Shown: piece after piece, positions 11,549 to 22,060 of the stretch
How positions within the stretch are numbered: position 1 is the first letter of the stretch
Layout of the letters: each line of letters opens with the position of its first letter
The notes under the pieces: generated by a model
What the model was told of the DNA's origin: nothing
The model's input: the letters and a program-made list of their open reading frames with translations, nothing else
Databases searched by the model: none
Position numbers and translations under genes: made by a program
Source of the DNA: Aspidapion aeneum
Taxonomy: Eukaryota > Arthropoda > Insecta > Coleoptera > Brentidae
Reading direction: 5' to 3'
Assembly (NCBI GenBank): GCA_963576565.1
Contig: OY755044.1
Span: 57,836,108 to 57,900,107, forward strand
Length of the DNA stretch: 64,000 nt

Positions 11549-12100
11549 GTTAAAATAACAGTAGACACTGGTGCTGCCATATCATTGCTTAAGTTCAAAA
11601 TTGCAACGAGATATAAAATTCGACCAACAGAAAAGAAAATAACACTTAAGACTGTGACTGGAGAATCCGTCGACGTGTTGAGGCAGACAGACATAGACCT
11701 ACAGCTGGGAAGATTGAAGATTCGCCACACTGTATTGGTTGCCGAAATAGAAGACGAATTTATTTTGGGAATGGACTTGATAAGTAAACATGGATTTGCG
11801 TTTGATAATAAACTTAATACCCTAAGATTTGGGAATGAAGAGTTCATTTTGTCAAATAGTCGCTTTAATAAAGAACCAATAAAGGTCGTGGCAGTATGTA
11901 CAACAAGACTGGTCGGTAACAGTGAGACCATAATTTTTGGGAGGCTAGAAAGTAAAACATCAAGCTGTGTCGGACTCATAAGCCAACAGAAATTATCCAA
12001 CACCTACCTCGATGCAAAGTCACTACTTAAAACCGATAAAGACATCCCGATTAGAGTCGCCAATATTTTCCCAAATAGTGTCAAAATTATTATATTATAG
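11549..12100 (+). pseudogene. Retrotransposon aspartic protease region
   Basis: The catalytic DTG is encoded at 11564-11572 (context ITVDTGAAISLL) and a flap/C-terminal ILGMD motif follows (FILGMDLISKHG). This is the retropepsin that processes the polyprotein. It is separated from gag by a change of frame near 11535 and from pol by a one-base shift in an AT run just before 12097, where this frame ends (TAG 12098-12100) while the pol frame is already open. Without these breaks it would read into pol. Confidence 0.85.
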
Positions 12101-14997
12101 CATTATTTGAACCAGTACAGAAAGTAACAAGATGTGAAGAGCCAAACTTTGAGGATAAATGCAAGTTATCAATGGAGGTACTTCAGCAATTTGAGTCAAC
12201 TTGGCAACATCTCACTCCAGAAGAATTTAGTAAAGCGAGAGAGTTTATAGAAGAACAAAGTAATATCTTCGAAACTAAGAGTAGTTCGGGACGCACAAAC
12301 CTTATTCAACATTCTATCAACACTGGCGATGCCCAACCGATAAGACAGCCCCCAAGAAGCCTACCAATACCCAAACAAGAAGAAGTTCACAATCTCATTA
12401 ATAAAATGCTCAGTGACGGGGTTATTAAAGAGTCATCAAGTCCTTGGTCATCTCCTGTGGTGTTGGTCACTAAAAAGGATGGAAGTACTAGATTTTGCGT
12501 CGACTACAGAAAACTTAACGATGTGACCAAGAAAGATAGTTACCCACTGCTAAGAATAGACGACACTTTAACAACATTGGCAGGATCATGTTGGTTTTCT
12601 ACTCTTGACCTAAAAAGTGGATATTGGCAAGTAGGAATCTTTGAAAAGGATAAAGAGAAGACAGCATTCTCTGCTGGAAGTGGACTTTATCAGTTTAATG
12701 TGATGCCATTTGGCCCATGCAATGCTCCAGCTACATTTGAAAGACTAATGGAAGTCGTTCTACGAGGCCTTACTTGGAAAACCTGCCTAGTCTATTTGGA
12801 TGATGTCATAGTAATGGGGAAATCATTTCAAGACCATCTAGACAATTTACGAGAAATATTTTCAAGAATTAGAAATGCCAATCTTAAATTAAACTCAAAG
12901 AAATGTTTTCTATTCCAAGAAAAAGTTGAGTTCCTGGGTCACGTCGTTTCCCGAGAAGGTATCCATACTGACGAAAAGAAGTCACAAGCAATAAAAGAAT
13001 GGCCTCAACCTCGTGACAAACATGAATTGAGAAGCTTTTTGGGTCTGTGTACATACTACAGACGATTTGTAGAAGGATTCGCCAAAATAGCGTCTCCATT
13101 ACATAGACTTACAGAAGATAAAGCTTCTTACAAATGGAATACCGAATGTGACCAAGCATTTAGAAGACTAAAAGCAGCATTATGTTCTAGTCCGATTCTT
13201 GCATATCCCATTCCCAAAGGTAAATTCATATTAGATACTGATGCGAGCAACGATGGCATAGGAGCAGTACTCTCCCAAGTACAAGATGGAGAAGAACGGG
13301 TCATCGAATTTTTCAGCAAAAAGCTATCCAAACCAGAGAGAAATTATTGTGTTACCAGAAAGGAGCTCCTAGCCATCATTAAATCCGTAGATCACTTTCA
13401 CAAATATCTCTATGGACAAGAGTTTCTGATTAGAACGGATCATGCTGCGTTACAGTGGCTCATGAAAATGAAACAACCTGAGGGGCAAGTCGCGAGATGG
13501 ATAGAAAAGCTACAACAATACCATTATCAAACTAAGCACCGAGCGGGAAGGGTGAATAATAATGCGGATGCATTGTCCAGAAGACCTTGCCCTGAGGATT
13601 GTAAACATTGCAGGAAAATTGACCAGAAAGAAGGAATTACCTACGTGCGCCAGATAAAGTTAGAACCAGATGAAGAATGGATGTCGGCTTCGATTAGAAC
13701 CACACAACTTAACGACAAAGATGTAGGACCTATCTTGCGATTGAAAGAAGAGAACAAGCCACGACCATCATGGCAAGATATCGCAAACCAAGCGGTGATA
13801 TTCAAATCACTGTGGGCACAATGGGATTCACTGATAGTAGAAGAAAACATCCTTAAACGTGCCTGGGGAAGTGCCGATGGCCTTACTGTGATTAATCAAG
13901 TAGTGGTTCCTAGGAGCATGGTAGACAATATAATGGCCGAATGCCATGATGGAAAATCAGGCGCGCACCTAGGCATAAATAAAACCATGGACAAAATTCG
14001 AAACCGATTTTATTGGGTCAATTACTTTCAAGATGTGAAAAACTGGTGCCGCCGATGTTCGACTGGTGCAGCCAGCCAAGGTCCCAAAACAAGGTCCAGA
14101 GGTCAAATGAAACAATATAACGTAGGTCTGCCATTCGAACGCATTGCTATTGATGTGGCCGGACCATTTCCAGAAACTAAAAAGGGCAACAAATACATCC
14201 TTGTTGTCATGGATTACTTTAGCAAATGGCCAGAAGTTTTTGCTTTGCCTAACCAAGAGGCCGCTGCAGTTGCAGAAGTGCTGGTAAATGATGTTTTCAG
14301 CCGATTTGGCATTTCTTTGGAACTACATTCAGATCAAGGAAGAAACTTTGAATCAAAGCTCTTCCAGAATCTCTGTGACCTTTTAGGAATACATAAAACA
14401 CGGACTACTGCTTTACATCCGCAGTCAGATGTCATGGTTGAAAGATTTAATAAAACAATAGAAGAACATCTTTGGAAAGTTGTTGATGAGCACCAAACAG
14501 ATTGGGACCAATATATTCCATTGTTTTTGATGGCCTATAGAACCGCCATTCACAATACGACAGGAGCTACTCCATCTAGTATCCTGTTTGGTAGAGAACT
14601 GCGTTTACCATGTGATATCATGTTTGGTTCACCTGAAGAAGAACACTTAGAGGTTAATGACTATGTCGAACGTTTAAGGCAAAAGCTGCACGATATCCAT
14701 GAAGTGGTTAGAGAGCGAATAGAAATAGCCAGTGACCGCATGAAAGCGAGATATGACCTGAAAGCAAACTCTTCAGGGTTCAAAGAGAATGATCAAGTCT
14801 GGCTATACAATCCTCAACGCAAGAAAGGAATATCACCTAAGTTGACACCACCATGGGAAGGGCCTTATAAAGTTGTTAAGAAAATTAATGATGTAGTCTA
14901 CCGAATCCAGAAAAGCCCGAAGTCCAAGATGAAAGTTGTTCATCTAGACAGACTAAAACCTTACTTGGGAAATGTTGATCGAGACGATCAAACCTGA
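12097..14997 (+). CDS. pol: pol: reverse transcriptase, RNase H, integrase
   Basis: A long uninterrupted frame, first Met at 12172, 941 residues from there. RT: KKDGSTRFCVDYRKLN, FSTLDLKSGYWQV, and the catalytic YLDDV. RNase H: DTDASNDGIGAVLSQ, KELLAI, RTDHAALQW, ending NADALSRRP. Integrase: zinc-binding N-terminus with HDGKSGAHLGI, catalytic D in IDVAGPFP, D in HSDQGRNFE, E in VERFNKT. The last Cys of the CxxC pair appears replaced by Gly (CRRCSTGAA), which would weaken the zinc finger. C-terminal region holds WEGPYKV and HLDRLKPY. Upstream frame breaks in gag and protease mean the enzyme is probably not made from this copy. Confidence 0.95.
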   Translation: MALFEPVQKVTRCEEPNFEDKCKLSMEVLQQFESTWQHLTPEEFSKAREFIEEQSNIFETKSSSGRTNLIQHSINTGDAQPIRQPPRSLPIPKQEEVHNLINKMLSDGVIKESSSPWSSPVVLVTKKDGSTRFCVDYRKLNDVTKKDSYPLLRIDDTLTTLAGSCWFSTLDLKSGYWQVGIFEKDKEKTAFSAGSGLYQFNVMPFGPCNAPATFERLMEVVLRGLTWKTCLVYLDDVIVMGKSFQDHLDNLREIFSRIRNANLKLNSKKCFLFQEKVEFLGHVVSREGIHTDEKKSQAIKEWPQPRDKHELRSFLGLCTYYRRFVEGFAKIASPLHRLTEDKASYKWNTECDQAFRRLKAALCSSPILAYPIPKGKFILDTDASNDGIGAVLSQVQDGEERVIEFFSKKLSKPERNYCVTRKELLAIIKSVDHFHKYLYGQEFLIRTDHAALQWLMKMKQPEGQVARWIEKLQQYHYQTKHRAGRVNNNADALSRRPCPEDCKHCRKIDQKEGITYVRQIKLEPDEEWMSASIRTTQLNDKDVGPILRLKEENKPRPSWQDIANQAVIFKSLWAQWDSLIVEENILKRAWGSADGLTVINQVVVPRSMVDNIMAECHDGKSGAHLGINKTMDKIRNRFYWVNYFQDVKNWCRRCSTGAASQGPKTRSRGQMKQYNVGLPFERIAIDVAGPFPETKKGNKYILVVMDYFSKWPEVFALPNQEAAAVAEVLVNDVFSRFGISLELHSDQGRNFESKLFQNLCDLLGIHKTRTTALHPQSDVMVERFNKTIEEHLWKVVDEHQTDWDQYIPLFLMAYRTAIHNTTGATPSSILFGRELRLPCDIMFGSPEEEHLEVNDYVERLRQKLHDIHEVVRERIEIASDRMKARYDLKANSSGFKENDQVWLYNPQRKKGISPKLTPPWEGPYKVVKKINDVVYRIQKSPKSKMKVVHLDRLKPYLGNVDRDDQT

Positions 14998-15009
14998 AGA
15001 GGAGGATGG
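14996..15009 (+). promoter_or_regulatory. Polypurine tract
   Basis: GAAGAGGAGGATGG lies directly before the 3' LTR, where plus-strand priming is expected. Confidence 0.75.
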
Positions 15010-15443
15010 TGTTACAAATTTAAGTTATTTAAATTTTATAGTTATAATTTATTTAGGTTTAGTGTAGTATTAGGTTGACGTATTTTATGGTTGTATTCTT
15101 AATCTAGGTTTTAGTTGCGTTATCTGTGACAGACTGGTATGCGAACGGTCCGTGTTCTAGAAAAGGGTGGAATAATTCCGAATCGAACAAGGATGGAAAA
15201 TTCTCGAATAGTAGGCAAACCCTTTTATATAGTTCCGGACGTCGTGCATCAGTCAGTCAGAGATAAGCAATGGTAGTGATGGCTAGATGTTTACGCGAAG
15301 TTAATAGGCGTATTAAAGTAGTGAATTATTAGCAAGTTATTAGTAAGTTTAAGTGCGTGTTTTTGTACATAATTTGTCGAAATAAATTGACGTATCGTTT
15401 TCAACAATTGCGAGTTTTAATTTGTTGTTGTGAACCCGTAACA
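15010..15443 (+). repeat. 3' LTR
   Basis: Begins TGTTACAA and ends CGTAACA; followed by GTAT target duplication. Contains an extra CGTA relative to the 5' copy. Confidence 0.95.
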
Positions 15444-15682
15444 GTATATAATTGTCACATTTACTGTTTCATGTTATGTGGTAGGCAAAAAAAACACTAA
15501 TTTAAAGAGGCAGCATAGAACATATAAAATATGTGATAATAACGGTCTTAAAAAGCTGCTTTCGAAAATATGAATCCCACCTTTAAAAGTGTTTATATAG
15601 CCAAGGAAATTAGAACTGTTTTAAAATGCCCCGTGATTCAACCTGCCACTTTACCCTACCTTATAATGGACTCTATTTTTAC

Positions 15683-15829
15683 CTTTTGCTGTCTCTTTAA
15701 CTGCGTCAATCTCTTGTGCAGCCGATCGTTTTCTTCTGATAACCTGGTGCCTTCAAATCTCAACCATTGCAGTCTATGAAACATCTCTTGGCGCCTTTGT
15801 AGCTCTATCTCAGCTGCGTCGCGTTTCAT
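15683..15829 (-). CDS. Host exon, coiled-coil segment (147 bp)
   Basis: On the minus strand an acceptor ATATTTTTAG is followed by 49 open codons and a donor AAG|GTAAAAAT. The encoded piece begins MKRDAAEIELQRRQEMF and ends near KRLTQLKRQQK; it is rich in charged heptads and would form a coiled coil. Length is a multiple of three, so it is a symmetrical phase-0 exon. The codon composition (CGC, GAC, CTG, GCC) differs clearly from the AT-rich surroundings. I do not recognise the protein. It may belong with the minus-strand exon at 62016-62148, whose end is also phase 0, with a large transposon-filled intron between; that link is inference. Confidence 0.75.
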
Positions 15830-15859
15830 CTAAAAATATCGATTGAACTCTAGTATTGA

Positions 15860-16055
15860 AACAATCGGAAAAAAATATGAAAGGGGCTGAGGCCCCGCCC
15901 AGAGCCACAGAATCTTGACCCCTAAAACATGAATTTAACTCAAAAATCAAGAATAAAATGTATCAATCTGCTCCCAAGCCCCCCTCAGAATTCATCTCTG
16001 CATATCGATCTGCGCTCAAGCCCTCCCCCAGGATTCATTTCTGCATACGCCACTG
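15860..16055. repeat. MITE remnant ending GCATACGCCACTG
   Basis: The 3' end GCATACGCCACTG is the inverse of the CAGTGGCGTA start seen at 51254. C-rich blocks AAGCCCCCCTCAG and AAGCCCTCCCCCAG resemble those of that element. No matching left end is found, so it is 5'-truncated or eroded. Confidence 0.5.
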
Positions 16056-16205
16056 GTGAAACCAAAGTGTTCTGTTACGTATCATTGTGAGAATTGCAAT
16101 GATATATGCAACTACCATGGAACTTTCTTTTGTTATGTTGTACATAATATCTTAGTTACATAAATACATTTTTTATCAATCAAGTTACATTATTTTTGTA
16201 CCTTT

Positions 16206-16476
16206 CTGCCGTGCAAAGCAAAAACCTAGTAACTGGACTTTCTCGAAAATGAGATTTTTATATCATTGAAATCGCCGTAAAAAACGGCGCCAGCCAGTTT
16301 TCCTAGAATGTGGCTTTCTTAAAAAACATGGAAGTTATGTAGTTAGTATGTAGTTAAATAAAGTATAGTTAGCATGTTGTTAAATAAACTATAGTTAGCA
16401 TGTAGTTAAATAAACTTCAAACTCTATTTCCCAAAACACTCGTTTTTGACTAACTAGGTTTCTGCTTTGCACGGCA
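16206..16476. mobile_element. MITE with CTGCCGTGCAAAGCA ends
   Basis: Left end CTGCCGTGCAAAGCAAAAAC and right end, inverted, CTGCCGTGCAAAGCAGAAAC; arms about 28 bases. CTTT lies directly outside both ends and may be a 4-bp target duplication. The centre holds three tandem copies of a ~26-bp unit containing TTAGCATGTAGTTAAATAAA (16340-16415). No coding capacity; superfamily not assigned. Confidence 0.75.
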
Positions 16477-18161
16477 GCTTTGTTAATGGTATGACTACCT
16501 AAATTTAACAACTATACAGCAACATGATTTCATGTTATTTCCGGGATAGGAAGTCATTTTATAAAAAAAAAACTGGTATAAAGTAGATAAAACAAGGACA
16601 TTTTAAATATGTCCATTCTAAGACGTAAGAGATATCTTAAAGATGTCTCATAATCATATTTATAAAAAGAAATATTAAAGGATTTCTTTGATAAAAATAA
16701 CACATTGTGTTGAGCAACATTCACAACATCATGTTTTAATAACACGACACATTCTACAACCAGGCAATGCAAAGCTAACACTTTTTATATGTTACTTACA
16801 CAACACGAATGATTTACGTAACGAAATTTACAACGGGGCAATTAAACAAATGTTAATTGTTACGATATCGTGCACACTGGTTTGTTGCATGTAGCTTAAA
16901 CAATATGTTTGATTTCCCTAACACTATACACAACCAGTAGTCTATGGACAAATCGGTCTAAAAGGGGGTTTCGTGTGGAAGTCGTGCCAACTTTTTGCCG
17001 ATAAGCCAAGTTTGTTAAGGGCACTCTATAGATCAGGTTTTGACTTGTTGTCATTCTGGTAAATGCGTTTTTTTAAAGATATGGCCCCACCACTTTTTTT
17101 TGCACGATACTTTTTAAAACGATGTATCTTTCTTAAAAATAGTCGTAGAGGGTTGCAAAAATGGCAAATGAATCAGTTAACACCCGCAATAAAATAACTT
17201 TTTATTATATTTTTAAAAATTTTGCTTCCCTTTTTTAGAAAAAATAAGAACTGAATTTTTACTTTTTTTTTGTATAGCTAGTAAAGTTTAACCTCCATTT
17301 TTATTAACAACAAAGCAAAATTTTTAAAAAAAGTTTAAATAAAAGCTTTAGAATGAACATTTTTCTTTAATTCAATGTATACAAGTCTTATATGAATGTA
17401 TATTTTATATTTGTTTCAATAAAAAAAACCATTCGATGTCACCAAAACGACTCCCGAAGGTGTATTACCGTACGCGAAAGGCAGCGCGCTTTACGCAGCT
17501 GAGGCATCTCATAAAACATGTAATTTCTATTATTATTGTTATCATTGTTTGATGGACATTATCAAACAACGTTGTTATTGTTATTTAAGTGAATAATAAT
17601 CAACGAAAGTTTTACAATATAGTGCAGGTGCTAGAGGTAGCTGAGAACACTGAAAAAAAAACCGATTTTATTATTAACAAATATTTGGTATACCTGATTT
17701 TTGTTGTGCTCATTAAAAAATAATAAAAGCAAATATCATTAATTATTGGTAACAAACCTTTTTTAAAGTGTTTAGTTATAAATAATATTTCATTTGTTTC
17801 TTTAATAATTTGATGTTTTTTTAAATATTAATTGCCTTATATTAACCATAACCAAAACACTCTTTCTTTTAAGGTAAAAGAACGGCTTTGTTATTAATAC
17901 TTAAAATTTCCCAAATATAAATATACTCTTAATATTGGCAAATATTTCTTTGTGTTTATTACAACAAACATTTTTTGTATAATGCTATGGCGTGATTTTG
18001 TTATTATAACGGTTTGAATTGGTTTCTATTAATTACCTCGTAAAGTTCACAACAAATTTGGTTACTATTAACAAGCGATATTATCGAGCAATATAACTTT
18101 GTACCGTCTCGGCTCGGGCCTTGTCGCGCGTAGATCGGGACGTTTCGGTTGACATTTTGTA
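16477..18161. other. AT-rich stretch without a supported gene
   Basis: No terminal repeats found. A GC-richer island at 17448-17525 is open in more than one frame (one plus-strand frame reads GVLPYAKGSALYAAEAS) but has no convincing acceptor; I leave it uncalled. 18092-18155 is also GC-richer. The rest consists of poly-A/T-rich sequence. Confidence 0.35.
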
Positions 18162-19550
18162 GGGGAGAGCGGGGCTAGTTGAGCCACTTTTTACATAAAT
18201 GTAAATAAAAGCATTGCTATATTACTTACAGTTTTACAATTATAATATGTTTAAGGCAAATATTGGGTTTTAAAACTATGCATTCAAACTTAAAAAACAC
18301 TTTTTTCTAGCACCCTTGCAAGCGGCCCAACTAACCCCACCCACGGAGTTAGTTGGGCCATACGATGGGGCAAGTTGGGCTTGGTTGAATAATTAGAAAC
18401 TGTGTATATGCAACATAAAATAACAGGAAATTCTTAGATTATTTTTATTGATAATAATAAAATACTAAACTTTAACTTTCAATATACAATATAAAGTAAC
18501 CAATATAACAATATAAAGTAACCTAATTCTTGCTCTAGTCTGAATCGGAATTACGGTTTTAGCAAACATAAGTAAACCCTGCACCAGCACATGTTTTATC
18601 GGCCCAAAACTTGTAAGTTAAACATTGTACCCATTTTTCTTTTGGTTTGCTGTTTGAGAATGGTTCCATGCAGACTAGACAAAATGTTTCCTCTTCATCA
18701 TCGCTGTCATCTTTCAGTGTCCTTTTCTGAGTAGTTTTTCTATGCTTCTTTTCCTTAAAGACATTTTTGGTTACAGATTTTACTTTTTTTTTTCTTTTTT
18801 TTACTTTTTTCACGTTCCAACTCTTCTTTAACCGGAGTTTCAGTTAGTAAAGCTGTTGACCATTTTCTTCGGTTAATATTCTTGGTCTTTCATTCGCCAG
18901 CTTTCGGAAAAGCATGCATTTTTAAAATTTCCCTAGATCGATTGGTAATACTAGATTACACAATTTTAAGTCACCGGGTGTTTGGCTCAAATTTGACTTG
19001 AAGGGTCTCTGTGATGTTATAAATAAATAAATAGCGGCTTTTTTACTGTTTTTTTCAGAATCTTTGGCTAATAACTTCTGCCACTAACTTAGTTTTACAG
19101 AAAAACTAATCGTTTTTTGTTTGCAAGAGAACACCAATCAAGACTGTGAAGAAATTAGCTTTCTATCTCCAAGACTAACAAAGATACCGCGTGAACAAGT
19201 CCACATCTAGGGGGCCTAATTTCCATAAGAGAATAAAAAACAGATAGAATATAGCATATATTAATAAGAGACCGCAATATGCCCGATTTCAGTCGAAAGC
19301 GTTTCAGCGTTGCCAAAGGTAACTTTGATAAATAACTACAGGCGCAAGTCGTCACAGTCTTCAAGAGGCGGACAATCTAAAACATTTGTTTAGGGCGAGA
19401 ATTATTACATGAGGTGATTTTTAGTCCATCATACGTACGCCTGCTGATTTTAACCTTTAATTAAAAAAAAATGTTTTTAGAAAATGTATGGGGTTAGCTG
19501 GGCCGGTGGCTCAACGTGCCCCGAACTTTTTGGCTCAACTAGCCCACACC
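18162..19550 (-). mobile_element. Pogo-like remnant with CTAGTTGAGCC end repeats
   Basis: Flanked by TA (18160-18161 and 19551-19552). Left end GGGGAGAGCGGGGCTAGTTG; right end inverted GGTGTGGGCTAGTTGAGCC. Both subterminal zones repeat GGGCAAGTTGGGC-like motifs in opposite orientation. It keeps the C-terminal part of a transposase on the minus strand (18559-18813). TA target and this protein fragment point to the pogo/Tigger branch of Tc1/mariner. Confidence 0.7.
18559..18813 (-). pseudogene. C-terminal fragment of pogo/jerky-type transposase
   Basis: Lysine-rich linker followed by an acidic patch (DDSDDEEE) and a Cys/His cluster: CLVCMEPF, then KWVQCLTYKFWADKTCAGAG and YVC. A PHD-like zinc cluster after a basic, serine/acidic linker is typical of the C-terminus of insect pogo-related DDE_1 transposases. 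The upstream sequence continues the same protein in a neighbouring frame (about 18815-18870), so a frameshift in an A-run has cut it. Helix-turn-helix and catalytic domains are absent. Confidence 0.6.
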
Positions 19551-19739
19551 TACATACAAAATTGAGAGAGTCGGCAACCATGTTTGCGTAAATATTAGCA
19601 TCGTTATATTTTCATTAAACTGTCTAAATATGTAAAGTTAACTATAAAAAACCGAATGGGGGCATGCAGGTGTAACAAAACAATCTGGAAAATGTTTTCC
19701 GAAATAACAAAAAGTTACTTACGAGCTCCAAAAAAAAAT

Positions 19740-20744
19740 GACTCTGTAATGAAATAGCGCGTATCAAAATAGCGCGTATCAAAATTGCGCGCTCAGTTGA
19801 GCGCGTGTTTAAAATAGCGCATATCAAAATAGCGCGTGATCAAAATAGCGCGTATCATAACGGCGCGTGATCAAAATAGCGCGTATCATAATGGCGCATG
19901 TTCAAAATAACGCGTATCAAAATAACGCGTATCAAAACAGCGCGTATCAAAATAACGCGTGTTCAAAATCGCGCGTATCAAAATAGCGCGTATCAAAATA
20001 GCGTGTGTTCAAAATAGCGCGTCTTAAAATAGCGCGTCTAAAAATTCCGCGTTTTGAAAGATCGCCATTACAAACGTCGCTGTTACAAAATAGTTCGAGT
20101 AAGGGGTCTCTTTCTAACATATTTAAAAAAAAAAAACTTTCCTGACTTTTTTCCCGGGATCCTATAGGGTGTAACCAAACCGAACCGATTCAATCCGCAC
20201 CGAACTGAAATGAACCGAACCAAACCGAAACATTTTTTAAAAAAATTATTTCCCTAAATTGTTTCCCGATCCTTATTTTGGTAGGTTTCTATTCTGACCT
20301 GTGACTTGGTGACATTTTTTGTGGTGGAAAAAAGTCAGGGAGTTACTCGAAAAAATGTTTGGGTTCGGTTCGGTTCGGTTCGGTTACACACCCTCTAGGA
20401 TCCCGGAAAAAAAGTCAGGAAAGTTTTTTTTTTGAAAAAAATATGTTAGAAAGAGACCCCTTAGTCGAACTATATGAGTTGTGTTAAGTATAGCAAGCCA
20501 TCGGTTTATTTAACGGTTAAGTAAGTATAACTATCTAACCTTGCTCAAACTGTTTAGGTGAATATACCTAAGCAGACCTGATACGCGCTATTTTAATACG
20601 CGCTATTTTGATCACGCGCTATTTTGATACGCGCTATTTTGATACGTGCTATTTTGAACACGCGCTATTTTGATACGCGCTATTTTGAACACGCGCTATT
20701 CTGAACACGCGCTGTTTTGATACGCGCTATTTCGTTACAGAGCC
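19740..20744. mobile_element. Repeat-filled palindromic element, 9-bp TSD
   Basis: Ends are GACTCTGTAATGAAATAGCG and, inverted at the right, GGCTCTGTAACGAAATAGCG. AAAAAAAAT directly abuts both ends (19731-19739, 20745-20753). The arms are not unique sequence but tandem arrays of a 14-16-bp unit, AAAATAGCGCGTATC and variants, about twenty copies at the left and ten inverted at the right. A second palindrome (20090-20475) sits in the centre. The 9-bp duplication fits Mutator-like elements, with the caution that the TSD is a poly-A run. Confidence 0.75.
20090..20475. repeat. Inner palindrome of the repeat-filled element
   Basis: Arms of more than 60 bases: TAAGGGGTCTCTTTCTAACA at the left is found inverted at 20444-20463, followed inward by an A-run, CTTTCCTGACTTTTTTCC and GGATCC. 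Inside, GGTTCGGTTCGGTTCGGTT at one side mirrors CCAAACCGAACCG at the other. Probably an older palindromic MITE around which, or into which, the outer repeat arms grew. Confidence 0.7.
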
Positions 20745-20880
20745 AAAAAAAATAGGTCAAAATCTGTTCCTTGTAGGTACACACATCACAGATTCTCACT
20801 GCGGACTAATGCATGAGCAAAGGCGACTTTGCCACGAGGGTGGCGCTGGCATCTGACGTCTAATTGTCGAGTTAATAGTG

Positions 20881-20925
20881 GTGTCTTAACGTGCCCCTAT
20901 GCCCAACCAGCCCCGCTGTCCCCTA
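20881..20925. repeat. Orphan end of the pogo-like family
   Basis: Read inverted, this is TAGGGGACAGCGGGGCTGGT followed by TGGGCA, closely similar to the left end of the 18162 element. No partner end is seen nearby. Confidence 0.55.
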
Positions 20926-22060
20926 CGTGTGTGCCGCGGTCTAGACCGAACCGACCCGACGCCCTACGTAGCATTGTATTACAGACCGTCGGAGAAGGTG
21001 TGCCCAAAAATCAAGGGGACGCCATGTTTTGGGAAAAACATTGACCAAACAAGGTTTAGTTTTTGGGATTTTGTACTAATACGGACTTAAATACGGGGGT
21101 ATTTTTATGGCATCAGGCATCAGGAATAACGCTTTAAGGGGGCAAACGTCGCCTGAAAACTTACCATCTGACAACACTGATATCCCATTTTTTGGCCAAA
21201 TCTTTTTTCTAATAGAACTAGAAAACGAGAAAGCGGCACACGTCGAAACTTTGAGGGGTGCATTTTTAAAGCATTTTTCGCAACTGTATCTTGGCAGTTT
21301 TTTGCTAATTTATCTTATTCAAAAGATAAAAAAATATTTATGGCTAAATCCCAACAACACTTCAAAACAAAGTTTGGAAAATCTATGATCTTGCGTCACC
21401 TTGTATAAACTACAGCGAACTGTAACAATAATTTCTCGTTTTTTCTATGTTTTAGGTAAATACAAACAAAAACAAAAAATTTAACAAGATACGTTTGACA
21501 ATTTTGACAAAATCTTTTATATAAACAAGATAAATATATATTTTTTAATTTTCTAAGCGAGATCTATTAGGATTTTTAAAAGCGGAGTAAAGTCGATATC
21601 GGAGCGAAAAAGTATACTTCATAATGTTGCTACTAGGGGGCATCACTTATTCACCAGAATTAAAATCACGTGATTCTAATGAATGCAGAACACTAGGTAA
21701 ATTCGGTAAAAAAAATTTCGGTGTAAGGTAATTAGCTGATCAAGGTCACATGACCCGTGTTTTAGTATTGGCTTAGAATATTGAACTAGCCATTTTGTAA
21801 TAGTATTGGTAAGATTTGAATATTTCTTAGATATAAAATTGAGATGTTGATCCAAAAATGGTATATTCTTCGATGAATCTGAACGATATATAATAATAAT
21901 AATGATAATAAAGGTAATTCCCACATTGAATATAAACTCCCAGCTACTTGTTATATGGGACATATACTATTGTCGATTCAGTTTATTTTGCATCACCATT
22001 TAAAAAAGTTTGGTTTCTACTTCTTGGATATTCATTGAGCAGCTGCAAGCTTACCATATA

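Larger units (their letters stand above)
9422..15443 (+). mobile_element. Ty3/gypsy LTR retrotransposon
   Basis: Two LTRs of about 430 bp (9422-9851 and 15010-15443), both starting TGTTACAA and ending CGTAACA. GTAT flanks both sides (9418-9421, 15444-15447). Order is LTR, primer site, gag, protease, RT-RNase H-integrase, polypurine tract, LTR, which is the Ty3/gypsy arrangement. No envelope-like frame follows pol. The LTRs differ at about a dozen positions and one 4-base indel, so this is a fairly young but not brand-new insertion. Confidence 0.95.

Noticed and set aside
17448..17525. GC-rich island as a coding exon
   Set aside because: Open in several frames but without a credible acceptor and donor pair on either strand.
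19740..20744. Regular short repeats resembling a CRISPR array
   Set aside because: Units are contiguous without unique spacers, appear inverted at the other side, and the genome is clearly eukaryotic.
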